A stretch of DNA of 64,000 nucleotides. Source: Phytophthora colocasiae (lineage: Eukaryota > Oomycota > Peronosporomycetes > Peronosporales > Peronosporaceae). Shown piece by piece: positions 41,596-51,751 of the stretch. Under the pieces are notes generated by a model that did not search any database, had not been told where the DNA came from, and saw nothing but the letters and a program-made list of their open reading frames with translations. Where the stretch lies: assembly GCA_018806915.1 (NCBI GenBank), contig JAGKQI010000058.1:1-64000 (forward strand), written 5' to 3'. Within the stretch, counting starts at the first letter, position 1. Each line of letters starts with the position of its first letter. The position numbers were made by a program, and so were the translations under genes.

Positions 41596-41628
41596 ACCGC
41601 GCACCACGCTAGCAGCTCAAGACATCAC

Positions 41629-43092
41629 ATGGGGAAGCCATTCTTTACGATGGAGGACGCTAAGGCGGCCTTCAACCTCTTCTGCTGCGTGTACGGCATC
41701 GGCACTCTCGGCATGCCCGGCAACTTCTCACGCGCTGGTCCAGCTCTCGCCATCGTCGCTATGGCTTTCATGGCGTTCGCCAACATCTACGGGTCAGTGG
41801 CTATCTGTCGCGTCATGCTTCTCGCTCCGACTTCCGTCAGGACGTACGGTGACCTCGGCGAGTGGGTCATGGGCAAGTGGGGGCGATACCTCACTGTCAT
41901 TGCTCAAATGGGAAACTGCCTCATCGTGCCATGCGCCTTCCTGGTTCTTGGTGGTACGCTTCTTGATGGCCTCTACCCCAATGCCTTCAGCACGACGACG
42001 TGGTCAATCCTGATGGCACTCTTGGTGCTGCCCGTGTGCCTGGTGCCAACGCTCAAGGAAGGAGCTGGTGCTGCCTTCGCAGGTTGCATGGGGACATTAG
42101 TTGCCGATGTTATCGGAATTGCAGTTGTCATGTACGGCATGCGCGGACACCCAACTGCGCCTTCCCCGGATCTTAACTTCAAGCAAGTCGCTGGCGCCTT
42201 CGGAAACCTGGCGTTGGCTTATGGTGCTGGTATCGTGATTCCAGCCCTTCAACGTCAACACAGTGACCCCACTCGTATGCCCCGCGTCGTTTTCGTCACA
42301 ATGGCCTTCACGACTTGCTGCTTCCTGGTTTTGGCCAGCACAGCTTACTCCTCAGTTGGGTGCCAAATCTCCGGCAACTTGCTGTGGTCCATTTACCCCG
42401 ACTCCGAAACGGGCCTGACTACGCTTGGTTTCGCCTCTGACTGGGGTGCTGTAGTCCTCGCATACATGTTCATGCAGCTGCACATTACAATCGCGTTCTC
42501 CATCATCCTGAATCCGGCATTCTACATCACCGAGCGCCTGTTCCTTGGAATGCACAAGCCAACGGCAGATGACGTTGAAAACAACTTGCAGACCTACGCA
42601 GAGATTGCCACGCCAACGGGCGGTGCCGAACTCCTGGAGAAGTCAGGCCGTATCTCGAAGCAGTCTTTCATCTCGATCGCTGATAACGAAAATGTTCACC
42701 CCGAGGCTGAAGCAGCAGAATACCAAGGATCGAATGCAATCAAGTACGTCATCCTGAGGATTGCAATCGTCGCTCTTTTAGTTGTTGCTTCGGTGATTCT
42801 GAAGGACCACTTCATCGACTTGTCCGATTTCGTCGGCGCATCCTGCATCACAATGCACTCGATCATATTGCCGATCGTGTTCTTGATGAAGATGCAGTGG
42901 ACTGTGATGCCGATCTGGGAGAAGGTTATGTCTGTAATCGTCACGGTGGTGTGCTTCTGTCTGGGGTGCTACGTGACGTACACGTCCGGAGAAAACCTTT
43001 TCTTCCCCAGCGACAGCGTGGAGTTCCCCTTCTGCACGCCCGAGTTTGAAAGCACTGTGTATTACAACTACACGGCTGCTCACAGCAACTAG
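41629..43092 (+). CDS. Amino acid/auxin permease (AAAP) family transporter
   Basis: 487 residues from ATG 41629 (MGKPFFTMEDAK); an upstream in-frame TTG at 41542 is not a credible start. About 10-11 membrane segments. The first has the family-typical pattern AAFNLFCCVYGIGTLGMPGNFSRAG, where the GxGxLGxP motif binds substrate and Na+/H+ in SLC32/36/38-type carriers. Later segments include GNLALAYGAGIVIPALQRQHSDP and FASDWGAVVLAYMFMQLHITIAFSIILNPAF. A cytosolic acidic loop (~residues 305-365) separates the last four helices. Likely moves neutral amino acids across the plasma or lysosome-like membrane; substrate unknown. Single exon. The start lies about 290 bp right of the MITE, which may therefore affect its promoter. 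Confidence 0.9.
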   Translation: MGKPFFTMEDAKAAFNLFCCVYGIGTLGMPGNFSRAGPALAIVAMAFMAFANIYGSVAICRVMLLAPTSVRTYGDLGEWVMGKWGRYLTVIAQMGNCLIVPCAFLVLGGTLLDGLYPNAFSTTTWSILMALLVLPVCLVPTLKEGAGAAFAGCMGTLVADVIGIAVVMYGMRGHPTAPSPDLNFKQVAGAFGNLALAYGAGIVIPALQRQHSDPTRMPRVVFVTMAFTTCCFLVLASTAYSSVGCQISGNLLWSIYPDSETGLTTLGFASDWGAVVLAYMFMQLHITIAFSIILNPAFYITERLFLGMHKPTADDVENNLQTYAEIATPTGGAELLEKSGRISKQSFISIADNENVHPEAEAAEYQGSNAIKYVILRIAIVALLVVASVILKDHFIDLSDFVGASCITMHSIILPIVFLMKMQWTVMPIWEKVMSVIVTVVCFCLGCYVTYTSGENLFFPSDSVEFPFCTPEFESTVYYNYTAAHSN

Positions 43093-43282
43093 GATCCAAC
43101 CTTTTTTTAATACAAACCTACTCATTGTGTAAAGCGTAGCATCCAGTTTAGGCATCTTACACGTGTACTGTACATGTATCGAGTGCCACTCAAGATGGCA
43201 TGCACATGTAAATTAATTTCGTTTTTCGCGACGTTTCGTATCTTCTCGTTCGCAAGGCAGGAATCCAAGTTCACCAACGTCC

Positions 43283-44323
43283 ATGGGTGACGAACAGCAA
43301 TTCAATGTGGTAGTCCAGAAAACACAGAAGGGTTTCGGCATTTACTTCACCAAGGTAGCGGTCCCTGAAGGTGGTTGTGAAGCTTTAGCAGTCGATGGGC
43401 TTGTAGAAGATTCTGCAGAACCCCTTGAAGGCTTTACAAACAAGGAGGCTTTGACTGCTCTGAATCTCGGAGATATTCTGACGGGCGTCAACGGGGAGTA
43501 TTGCGAAGGGAAAGAGGTGGCAGATATCTTGGGTCTCTTGCGCGCTGCTGCAATTGGTCCCAACACGTTGTCGTTTTCGCGCTCTATCCCTGTCGGGGAA
43601 GATCCTAGTACTCCAAGCAATGTTGCACCTGCCGTTGAGGCTCCGAAAAATGGCATAATGGGCGCACTGTTGAAGGTAAAGTCCAAGATACAAGCAGAGA
43701 TGGATGGCGATCAAGAAGAACTACTACATGAGCAGCTAGAAGACGAACGGTTTCAAAAACAGTGGCTCGAGGAATTCGAGAGGTTCAGAAAGCAGTATGC
43801 GGCAAAGTGGGAGACCTGTACATACACAGCAGATGAATTCTGCGGGTTGCTGTATCGCTCCAGTGATGCTCAGCAGAAATCAAATCTGCTGCACGAGTAC
43901 CCGACACTCATGGAAGCGTGGAAGGATGGCCATACCTCCTCCAGTTCATCTAGAGTGGTTCCAGAGTGGCCCGCAGTCAAGCTTACCTACAATGACACCG
44001 TGGAGTACGATCCGCACGCCTCGCTGAGCGCTGCATGTGACGCCTATCCCCGCTCCATTCACTGTTCACATTCTCTGCAGTCAGCTCTTGACTGTCTGCG
44101 ACTGGAGTTTATGTGGCGATCGATTGATCTGCAAGCATTCAGTCGCTGCCTCGACGCTGCAGGAATCTCGTCGTGCTCGGGTCTTCTTGATGCAATGAAT
44201 GCACGCAGCTGCTACTTTGAGCGCAATTTCCAATCGACGGAGTACCCGCGACTATCAAAGTCGATGATACGCGCCTTGCGTACGAGTGTTAAGCATGCAG
44301 TCACTTGTCCTTCTCAACAATAG
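43283..44323 (+). CDS. PDZ-domain protein, unknown role
   Basis: 346 residues, single exon, ATG at 43283. Residues ~7-103 form a PDZ fold: carboxylate-binding loop region QKGFGIYFTK, then LGDILTGVNGEYCEGKEVADILGLLR (the 'GD.I..VNG' signature) and NTLSFSR. PDZ domains bind C-terminal peptides of partner proteins. Residues ~120-180 are a charged helix likely to be coiled coil (ELLHEQLEDERFQKQWLEEF). The C-terminal half has no recognised domain; it is Ser/Cys-containing and ends without a membrane segment. The next gene (Ku70) starts only 67 bp downstream on the same strand, so its promoter is squeezed against this stop. Confidence 0.8.
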   Translation: MGDEQQFNVVVQKTQKGFGIYFTKVAVPEGGCEALAVDGLVEDSAEPLEGFTNKEALTALNLGDILTGVNGEYCEGKEVADILGLLRAAAIGPNTLSFSRSIPVGEDPSTPSNVAPAVEAPKNGIMGALLKVKSKIQAEMDGDQEELLHEQLEDERFQKQWLEEFERFRKQYAAKWETCTYTADEFCGLLYRSSDAQQKSNLLHEYPTLMEAWKDGHTSSSSSRVVPEWPAVKLTYNDTVEYDPHASLSAACDAYPRSIHCSHSLQSALDCLRLEFMWRSIDLQAFSRCLDAAGISSCSGLLDAMNARSCYFERNFQSTEYPRLSKSMIRALRTSVKHAVTCPSQQ

Positions 44324-44377
44324 TCAAATGGCTACATTGGTCAATTTGTAGCCATCTTGTAAAGATCCAATCAACCT

Positions 44378-44390
44378 TCATTTTACAATT
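44378..44390 (+). promoter_or_regulatory. Oomycete initiator directly before Ku70 ATG
   Basis: TCATTTTACAATT is a full match to the oomycete Inr (TCATTYY) plus flanking element (CAWTT). It ends at 44390 and the ATG starts at 44391, so transcription would begin only about 10-12 nt before the start codon. Confidence 0.7.
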
Positions 44391-46836
44391 ATGGACGCGT
44401 GGGGCCAGAGCACTGCAGCAAGCGAGCAAGTAGGTGGCGAGGAGGAGGAGTGGGAGCTTGCAGAGAGCGGGAAGGACGCGCTGATCGTGCTGCTCGATGT
44501 GCGCGAGAGCATGTTCTCTCCGTACCCGCACGCAACGGATACGGCGGCGCCATCTACGTGGTTCCACGCCGTTGTCGAGCTCGTGATCAAGCTCCTGAAG
44601 TCAAAAGTGGTGGCAAACGACAATTCGTTGTTTAGTGTCATTTTCTTTGGAACGGTAAGTGAACAGTATTGCACTGGTGGCGTTGGTTTAGCTTGCTGAT
44701 GCTTATTCTATCAGAACAAGCGCGGAGAAGCGGGTACACTGGAGCAAGTCTATGAGTTCCAGCCACTTGGGTATCCATCAGCACAGCGGATCAAGGACCT
44801 GCAGGTTTGTTTTAGTTTTGCAATAGCTGCCCTGCGTAGTTTACTCAGTCTTATTTCATTTGCAACATTATGCGCGATAGGCTCTACTCGACACAGACGT
44901 GCAGACAGAATATGAGTCCATGCAGAACTCGGAGAGTTTATCGTTCAGCAACGCACTGTGGCAATGCGGAATATCATTTTCTAACGCGAAGTACGCAACA
45001 AATCTGGTAGGATTGTATAACTGGGTTTCTCACCACATTTCTCTCTTAGCTTGAAGAAGAAGGACTCGCAGCGAATTTGGATATTCACTAACGATGACAG
45101 CCCAGAGGGCCCAGATGCAGAAGAAGTGGGTCGATTTCAGAAGCAAGTCCAGGTAAATGTGGTATTCCGGCAGGCTGTGATTTATGTGTACAGTACTCAC
45201 TGATTCGTTTTTTTTTGCAGAACCATACCGAGTTGAAGCGTTCGTTGAACCTCTTCTACATAACTCCGCCTGGAAAAGAAGAGTTTGATCTGGCTAAATT
45301 CTATGGATACAGTTTTATGGACTTTTCAGCAGAAGACGACGCAGATATGGTCGAAAACGAAGCCAATTTCCAGCCAGCTTTCCCAGTGGGCTCGCTGGAT
45401 GATCTGATGGACGGATCCCTGCGTAAACGATTTCGTAAACGCCGACTGACAACAATTCCCCTTCATATCACCAAAGGAGTGTCAATTGGCGTGGAACTTT
45501 ACGCACTGGTCGTTGTTCAGCGAAAGAACACTCCTGTAGCTCTAGATGCAAGTACCAATACCCCCCTCAAGACTGAGACCAAGTGGCTTTGTGAAGACAC
45601 GGGATCCTACCTCACGCCTGATCAAATCAAAAAGTACATTGATTACGGTGGAAAGCGCGTGTATTTCGCACGAGACGATATGGTGGAGATCAAGCATTAC
45701 GATGCTCCTGGGCTTCAGCTCATCTGCTTCAAGCCACTCGACTCTCTCAAGTGGAACGAAAATATCCGTTCGCCGTATTTCGTGTATCCTTGCGACGGCT
45801 ACATCGAAGGAAGCTCAACAGCGTTCGTGGCGCTTATGAACTCCATGGTTCGGAAACGTAAGTTTGCTCTGGCGAGGCTAATTGCCCGGAAAACAAGCGA
45901 ACCTCGCCTCGTGGCGTTGATCCCTCAAGAAGAAGAGAATGATGAGATGGGCCAGGTGCAAGGGTCGGGCTTCAACATCATCTTCTTGCCATACCTGGAC
46001 GACATCCGCGATATCCCTGTCGACCCCATCGCTAACGGTAAGCACATTAGCCTTTTACTACTGCTGGGTTCATTTTGTTGCTCACATATCAATTTCGGTA
46101 ATGGTTGCAGTCGATCAAGAGAAGATTGATGCCGCAAAGCACCTGATTTCGAAGTTAAAGTTGACGGAAGTACCAAGCTTCGAGAACCCTGGTGTGTTTG
46201 CGTAAGATTTGATTTCTTATCTGTACCTTACTCATTGCGCACTTGTACCCCAGAGCTTCAAAAGCACTATGCTGCCATTCAGGCTCTTGCGCTGGACCAA
46301 GACTCACTGGAGTTCGACGAGAAGAAAGACAGCACACTCCCTGATGCTGAGGGTTTTGGCCAGGACGATGTCAAGGTGAAAATGCGCTAGGTGAAGTGGT
46401 CTACGGGAGTTTAGTTTTCTCACAAAGTTTGTGCTGGCACTCCTATAGGATGCAATTACCAAATTCCGGGAAGTGTGTGGTGGCGAGTTGATTGACTCAT
46501 CTACTGCGTCGAAGCGCAAGGTCAGGCTCTCTACAGTGTTTGGTTGACCTGTATATTTACTCACACGAGAACTTTTTCTCTTTCTTTTTGTAAAAGTCAT
46601 CGGCTTCCGGTGGACGCAAGACGACAGCGAAAAAAGTGGCGAAAGGAAGCTCATCTGGCAAACCAACTGAGGAGGAGACGTTCGACAAGGCTGAATGGGC
46701 CGCGCTCGTCGCATCTGGCGCAATCAAGAAGAAAACTATTGTTCAGCTGAAGGGCTTTCTGCGTGCGCACAAGCTCACTACTTACGGCAACAAGTCTGAT
46801 CTGATAGACACAGTGAAGCGCTTCATGGAGGATTGA
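44391..46836 (+). CDS. KU70: Ku70, DNA end-binding subunit of non-homologous end joining
   Basis: Nine predicted exons: 44391-44654, 44715-44804, 44881-44990, 45050-45152, 45221-46037, 46111-46191, 46254-46375, 46449-46520, 46597-46836; all GT-AG, total 632 residues, in frame. The N-terminal von Willebrand A-like domain starts DALIVLLDVRESMF. Exon 5 holds the Ku core beta-barrel that threads DNA (TTIPLHITKGVSIGVELYALV ... GGKRVYFARDDMVEIKHYDAPGLQLICFKPLD ... IRSPYFVYPCDGYIEGSSTAF). Exon 9 ends in a SAP domain (KKKTIVQLKGFLRAHKLTTYGNKSDLID), which marks Ku70 rather than Ku80. With Ku80 it binds broken DNA ends in the nucleus and recruits the ligase complex. Length is close to the human protein (609). 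Confidence 0.95.
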
Positions 46837-46905
46837 TACCTAAGCTCATTCATTGTCACACGTCACATATATCAGGTTCTTTGGGTTTTGACCAATCGTA
46901 GAGTG

Positions 46906-46917
46906 TCATTCGTTTTG
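46906..46917 (+). promoter_or_regulatory. Initiator-like element of SCY1-like gene
   Basis: TCATTCGTTTTG fits the oomycete Inr (TCATTYY); a CCAAT word precedes it at 46892. It lies 45 bp upstream of the ATG at 46962 and 70 bp after the Ku70 stop. Confidence 0.5.
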
Positions 46918-46961
46918 TTAAAAAAGGCAGACACGTATTAGAAGAAGGGAGGGAAGTGGCC

Positions 46962-49883
46962 ATGAACTTCCTCAAGACACTCGGTGGTCTGGTAGGCCCC
47001 AGCGCTACTGGTGGACTGCCTTACTCGATGAATGCACCATCCATGGACGGAAACGTAGCGGCAGGCGGTGCTGCAGGGGAGAGTGTCGTTTTCGAGGGGC
47101 TGCCGGATTTTGTTTTACATTCAGGCAAAAGCAAACAGGACCCGTCACACGCTGTGTCCATCTTTAAATCACGGCAGCCTGCGGGGCAACTTACGCAAAA
47201 TGCGCTTCGTCGTATAAAGACGCTGCGTCATCCCAACATCCTGGCGTATCTAGACGGTACTGAGCTGCCTAACAATGGACCAGTTATCATCGTCACGGAG
47301 CACGTCATGCCGTTGTCCGAATTCCTCACAGCGTTACGCATGGAGTACGGTGCTAATAGCGAGGAATTCGCGATGTGTGTGTCGTGGGGCTTGCGCAGTA
47401 TCCTCAGGGCGCTACAATTTATCAATATGGACTGCAAACTACTTCACGGACGACTGACTCCGCAAAGTATCTTCGTCACCAAGGTGCGATAAAGTTGTCA
47501 ATATTCTAGCTGCTACTGTATTACGATACCAACACAAATGTGAAATGGTGGACAGGGTGGCGACTGGAAACTGGGGGGATTCGAACTCACAGCTGAGTTG
47601 ACGAGCGACGGCCCATCGTATATTTACACTGCTTTCCAGCAGTTCGGAGATGTCAACTATAAATCCCCAGGTGTGTAGCTACTATTGCATTATTCCAAGG
47701 GCATGGAGGTATGTTTTTGTAACAATTGTGATGTTCAGAATGCCAACGCTCCGACTGGAAAACAGTGGCAGCAAGTCCACCCTTTGGCGTTGATATCTGG
47801 GCGTTTGCCTGCCTCATGTACTACGTCTTCAATGATGGTCAATTTCAATCGAGTGAAGTGTCATCGGCCTCCAATATTCCTCCGGCAATCCGGACACAGT
47901 TCCGGAAGGCGATTGATGACAATGTTGCACGGCGCCCGAGCCCGCAGAAGATGCTAAGCTGCAGTTACTTTGATACGCCGTTTATCAAACGGATGGATTT
48001 TTTGGAGAACTTAGCTGTGAAAGATTCGGATGAAAAGGTGGCATTCTACAAAGAGCTGTGCGCCAACCTAGAGACGCTACCTCGCTGTTTTGGCATTCAC
48101 AAGATTCTTCCGACGCTCAAACAGGTTGTGGAATTTGGTGCTGCGACTGGAGCTAAGAATGGACCTGTGAAACTAGATCCTTCTGCTAGTCACATGCTCC
48201 CTGCTATGGTTCAGATCGGCAGCTCTTTGTCTGCCGAGGAGTTCAAGGCGGAGGTACTCCCCATTATCATCAAGCTATTTAGCTGCAATGACCGTGCGGT
48301 CCGCGTGCAGCTGTTGCAAATGATGGAAAAGTTCGCCGTCCACTTCGACGCGAAGCTTGTCAACAGTGCGGTTGTCTTTGACAATCTGTGTAGTGGGTTT
48401 ACGGACGCAGCGCCTGTATTGCGGGAGCTTACTGTCAAATCCATGTTGCACATTGCGGATAAGCTATCGGACAGTAACCTCAACAACCGCGTTATGAAAT
48501 ATTTTGCAAAACTACAGGTGAGTGGAGTGTATGCATTGCTTTGACTTTGGTCAACACTAACCAGGTTTTATTTTTTTAGTCTGATCCAGAACCAGCGATT
48601 CGAACAAATACTACAATCTGTTTAGGAAAGATTGCCGGCAAACTCAATGATGCGACGAGACCGAAGGTGTTGTTTCCAGCGTTCGCCAAAGCGCTAAGAG
48701 ATCCGTTTCCCCACGCCCGTTTAGCCGGTCTTCGTTCAATGACTGCTTGTCAAGTAAGGAATTCTGCTCAATATGTTCTTTCGAATTTATTCTGTAATAC
48801 TAACATTCGACTAACGTAACTTTGCAGGAATATTTCATGCCACAAGGGATTGCAGGTAGCATTGTTCCAGCAATATCGCCACTCCTCCTCGACGTGTCTA
48901 TTACAGTTCGAGAGCAAGCCAAAACCTCTTTTGATATTTTCGTGAAGAAAATCGTGGATGAAGCCGCCCAAATGAAGATCCGGGAGGAATTGGAAGCCAA
49001 AGAACGAGAATTAAAGCGCGCATCAGGTGGAGGTGATCATGTGGGCGAAGCTGGCACGACTGGGGCTACCCCACCATCATCGAATGGCGGTCACAGCTCG
49101 GGTGGCTATGCGTCTTCATTGACAGCATGGGCCTCGTCAGCGGTTGCTTCCAACGTTAATAAGCTCGTTGGATCTGGCGGATCGTCAACCTCACTTCCCT
49201 CACTAGGATCGACATCTGCCACTCAGTCAACTTCCTTCTCAAGCAGCAAGAATCAGAACAATGGATTTGGTTCTTCTTCTACGCCATCATCCAAGCATAA
49301 CAGCTTCAACGCGTTCCCGGCCGATGACTTGGCAGCTGAAGATGGTTGGGGTGACGACGGCGACTTGGATGGATTGGACAGTCCAAAACAGGCTACTTCA
49401 ACATTTGGTTCGTCCCTGTCAGTGAACCACAGTACTACCTCGACATTCACGTCTCCTGCGGCATCATCATTATCTGCGTCGCTGTCGTCTTCATCCTCAT
49501 CGGTGAAGCTAAGTACTTCAGGTAATGCTGGGTTCAGTTCGGCATCTTCGTCAGCGCGTTCTACGCCTGCAACCTCAGCGTTTGCGATGAGTAATGACGG
49601 AGGGTGGGGAGATGATAACTGGGGCAGTGATGACCTTGATTTTGATTCTCCAGGCCTAAAGACGGGCTCGCTAAACGTGGGTACCAGTGGCTTGAATACA
49701 GCTACTAGGACCTCGTCTTTTCCTACTGCTGCATCTGCGCCAGGATCATTGAGCGGATTGCCGACGACTCGGAAAACTGCAAGCGAACGTCGTGCAGAGG
49801 CTCAAGCAAAGGCAAAACATGAACCTCTCGGTGCAATGAAGTTGGAAAATGCATCTGCCAAAGAGGACGACTGGAATTGGTAG
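46962..49883 (+). CDS. SCY1-like pseudokinase (SCYL1 type)
   Basis: Five predicted exons: 46962-47483, 47556-47670, 47739-48517, 48580-48753, 48828-49883; GT-AG, in frame, 881 residues. N-terminal protein-kinase fold (residues ~40-290) with SIFKSRQPAGQLTQNALRRIKTLRHPNILAYLDG, but no HRD or DFG motif (the corresponding parts read LLHGRLTPQSIFVT and KLGGFELT), so catalytically dead as in SCYL proteins. Then HEAT-like repeats (~330-640: LPAMVQIGSSLSAEEF, VLPIIIKLFSCNDRAVRVQLLQ). The C-terminus is Ser/Thr/Gly-rich with Trp/Asp motifs (DGWGDDGDLDGLDSP, GGWGDDNWGSDDLDFDSP, KEDDWNW). SCYL1 works in Golgi-ER COPI traffic; its usual dibasic-type C-terminal COPI signal is absent here. The in-frame GTG six bases upstream is not needed. 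Confidence 0.92.
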
Positions 49884-50038
49884 TCTATGAGGTCCGGGAT
49901 TGAGTACCGGCACTGTGTGTTTTATCCTAAACATGAAAATGCTACCTTTTTATCTGTTCTACTATCACTGCGGCACCTGTGCACCTTCGTGTCGTATTGA
50001 TGCAGACTTTGCAAGCAAGGACTGGCGATAGCCCAAAC

Positions 50039-51485
50039 CTACTTCGTTTTCTCGGTTTCTGTTGCCACCGGCTTGATCTTGAAAAGGAAGATGTTGAGGA
50101 AATCGCAGATATCCTTCACAACTCCAGATACGAAGTGCAGGTACACCAGTACAATGAAGACCACGTATATCGAGGATGCCAGGATTGTCGGGATCACTGG
50201 CTTGGAGAGAATGCCGACAGCCGGTCCGTAAGCATTGAAGATCACAAATCCGAAAGGGATGATGACACGGAGCTGCGGGGTGAATGGGATCTTACACATG
50301 TGGCTCATGATCATTCGCGTCTACATCAACAAAACAACGAAATGTTTAAGAAATTGCCAGGACAGAACAAAATCGCAGGATAGCATTGGGCAACGTACCG
50401 AGAAGAACACATAACCAATCCCAAGCGGAAACAGGAACAGCACGGGGTAGTTTGCGTAGTTAACCGCGTCTGGGCCGCATATCCAGAGCGACCCCAGAGC
50501 CAAGAGGATACCAATGGGGATCAGCTGGAACATTGCTAGCGGCTTCGAGATATGCTTGTTTCCCAGCTCGTCACGAGGGATTGCGTCCGGAGCCGCGCGC
50601 AGCACATGCGAGATATTACCGTACGCGAGCAGAACGTTACTCGCCACAAGTGCACTAATGAGCACATCTGTCGTGGTCACCGGGAACGGCGTCTCAAATG
50701 GAAGCTCTGCCGTCCAGAAACCAGCACCGAAAAAAGCCGCAACCAGGTGCACCGCCACCAACGTCAATTGTCCCTCCGTAACACCGAAAAATCCGTTACC
50801 ACAGCTCATGACGCCTGTATGATACTCCTCCCATTGCGCCAGGTAAAACGCTATGGACACGGACGACAGCGCAACGTATGCCCGTAGACCGGCACCCACC
50901 TGGCACGTGGCAGCAGCACTGAGCACGTTAAAGACCGTGCAAAGAGCGTCACAGCCATGGTCGAAAAGCTGACCCAGCGGAGATGAGGCTCCAGTGCGAC
51001 GCGCCTGCTTGCCATCCAGTGCGTCCATCGTCTGGTAGAAGAAAAGACCTAACGCCGAGAGAATGTAGACCTACAGTAGTTCGAAGCAATATGAGTTATG
51101 TGAGAACTCAGGATTAGTAGCAATAATTGACTACTTGAGCTAGAACGCACCCAAGTTGGGCAAATCTCGGAGAAGTGCGGCGCGTAGCAAAGCTGCACCA
51201 CCGTCGTAAGCATCATGGCCACTGTGCCGATCATCGTCACGAGGTTGGGGGCCATCCAAATAGGCAGGAATTCCACCGAGTACGCCCAGAAATGGTTTAG
51301 CACATTGTCCAGATACGTGTATGATCCTCTGCAGAAGATTAATAAGAGTAATAGAGCATAACAAGAGTCAGCAATTGCGGATTTCCCCACGATCGGTCAC
51401 TCGCACTCTCAATCCCAAATTCATACACCACTTACGCCTTGTACTTGTATGCGGCGATGCCTTCCAGCGCCTTCTTCCCCAGCAT
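50039..51485 (-). CDS. CDP-alcohol phosphotransferase (choline/ethanolamine phosphotransferase)
   Basis: Four predicted exons on the minus strand: 51485-51436, 51328-51151, 51070-50399, 50320-50039; GT-AG, in frame, 393 residues. Catalyses the last Kennedy-pathway step, transfer of phosphocholine or phosphoethanolamine from the CDP form to diacylglycerol, in the ER membrane. The catalytic signature D-G-x2-A-R-x8-G-x3-D-x3-D is complete: DALDGKQARRTGASSPLGQL followed by FDHGCDAL. N-terminus LGKKALEGIAAYKYKAGSYT and FWAYSVEFLPIWMAPNLVTM match eukaryotic CEPT/EPT enzymes. About eight to ten membrane segments. Choline or ethanolamine preference cannot be read from the sequence. Convergent with the SCY1-like gene (155 bp between stops). 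Confidence 0.94.
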
Positions 51486-51533
51486 CTTCTCAGCTTTGGT
51501 CTCTGCCGCGCTCACGTTTGTTCTCCACTCGCT

Positions 51534-51547
51534 AAAATGCGCAATGA
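51534..51547 (-). promoter_or_regulatory. Oomycete initiator of phosphotransferase gene
   Basis: The minus strand reads TCATTGCGCATTTT, an Inr followed by a flanking-element-like CATTTT. It lies about 48-60 bp upstream of the ATG at 51485. Confidence 0.65.
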
Positions 51548-51751
51548 GACTCGCAAAAGTGGACTCTGTCTCAACGTTGTGACACACAAGTTGTACATAT
51601 TTTCACTTGAATTCAGTATGCATGTGATTTTCGGGTGGAAGGGTACGTGTCCATTAAGAGCTGGCTGCCACTATCAGCCAACTCCAGAGGCCGACAGGAA
51701 CGTGACGCCCAAGAAATAGCAGTAGCAAAAGTTTTATTACCAAAGCCAAAA

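Noticed and set aside
41542..41628. N-terminal extension of the AAAP transporter
   Set aside because: The frame opens with TTG, not ATG, and the extension crosses the initiator element at 41582; ATG 41629 gives the family-typical start.
51654..51751. Hydrophobic C-terminal tail (membrane anchor) on the NOG1-like protein
   Set aside because: That frame starts within the last exon; splicing 51934 to 51866 enters another frame that carries the G5 motif SVSAQTNEG and stops at 51752.
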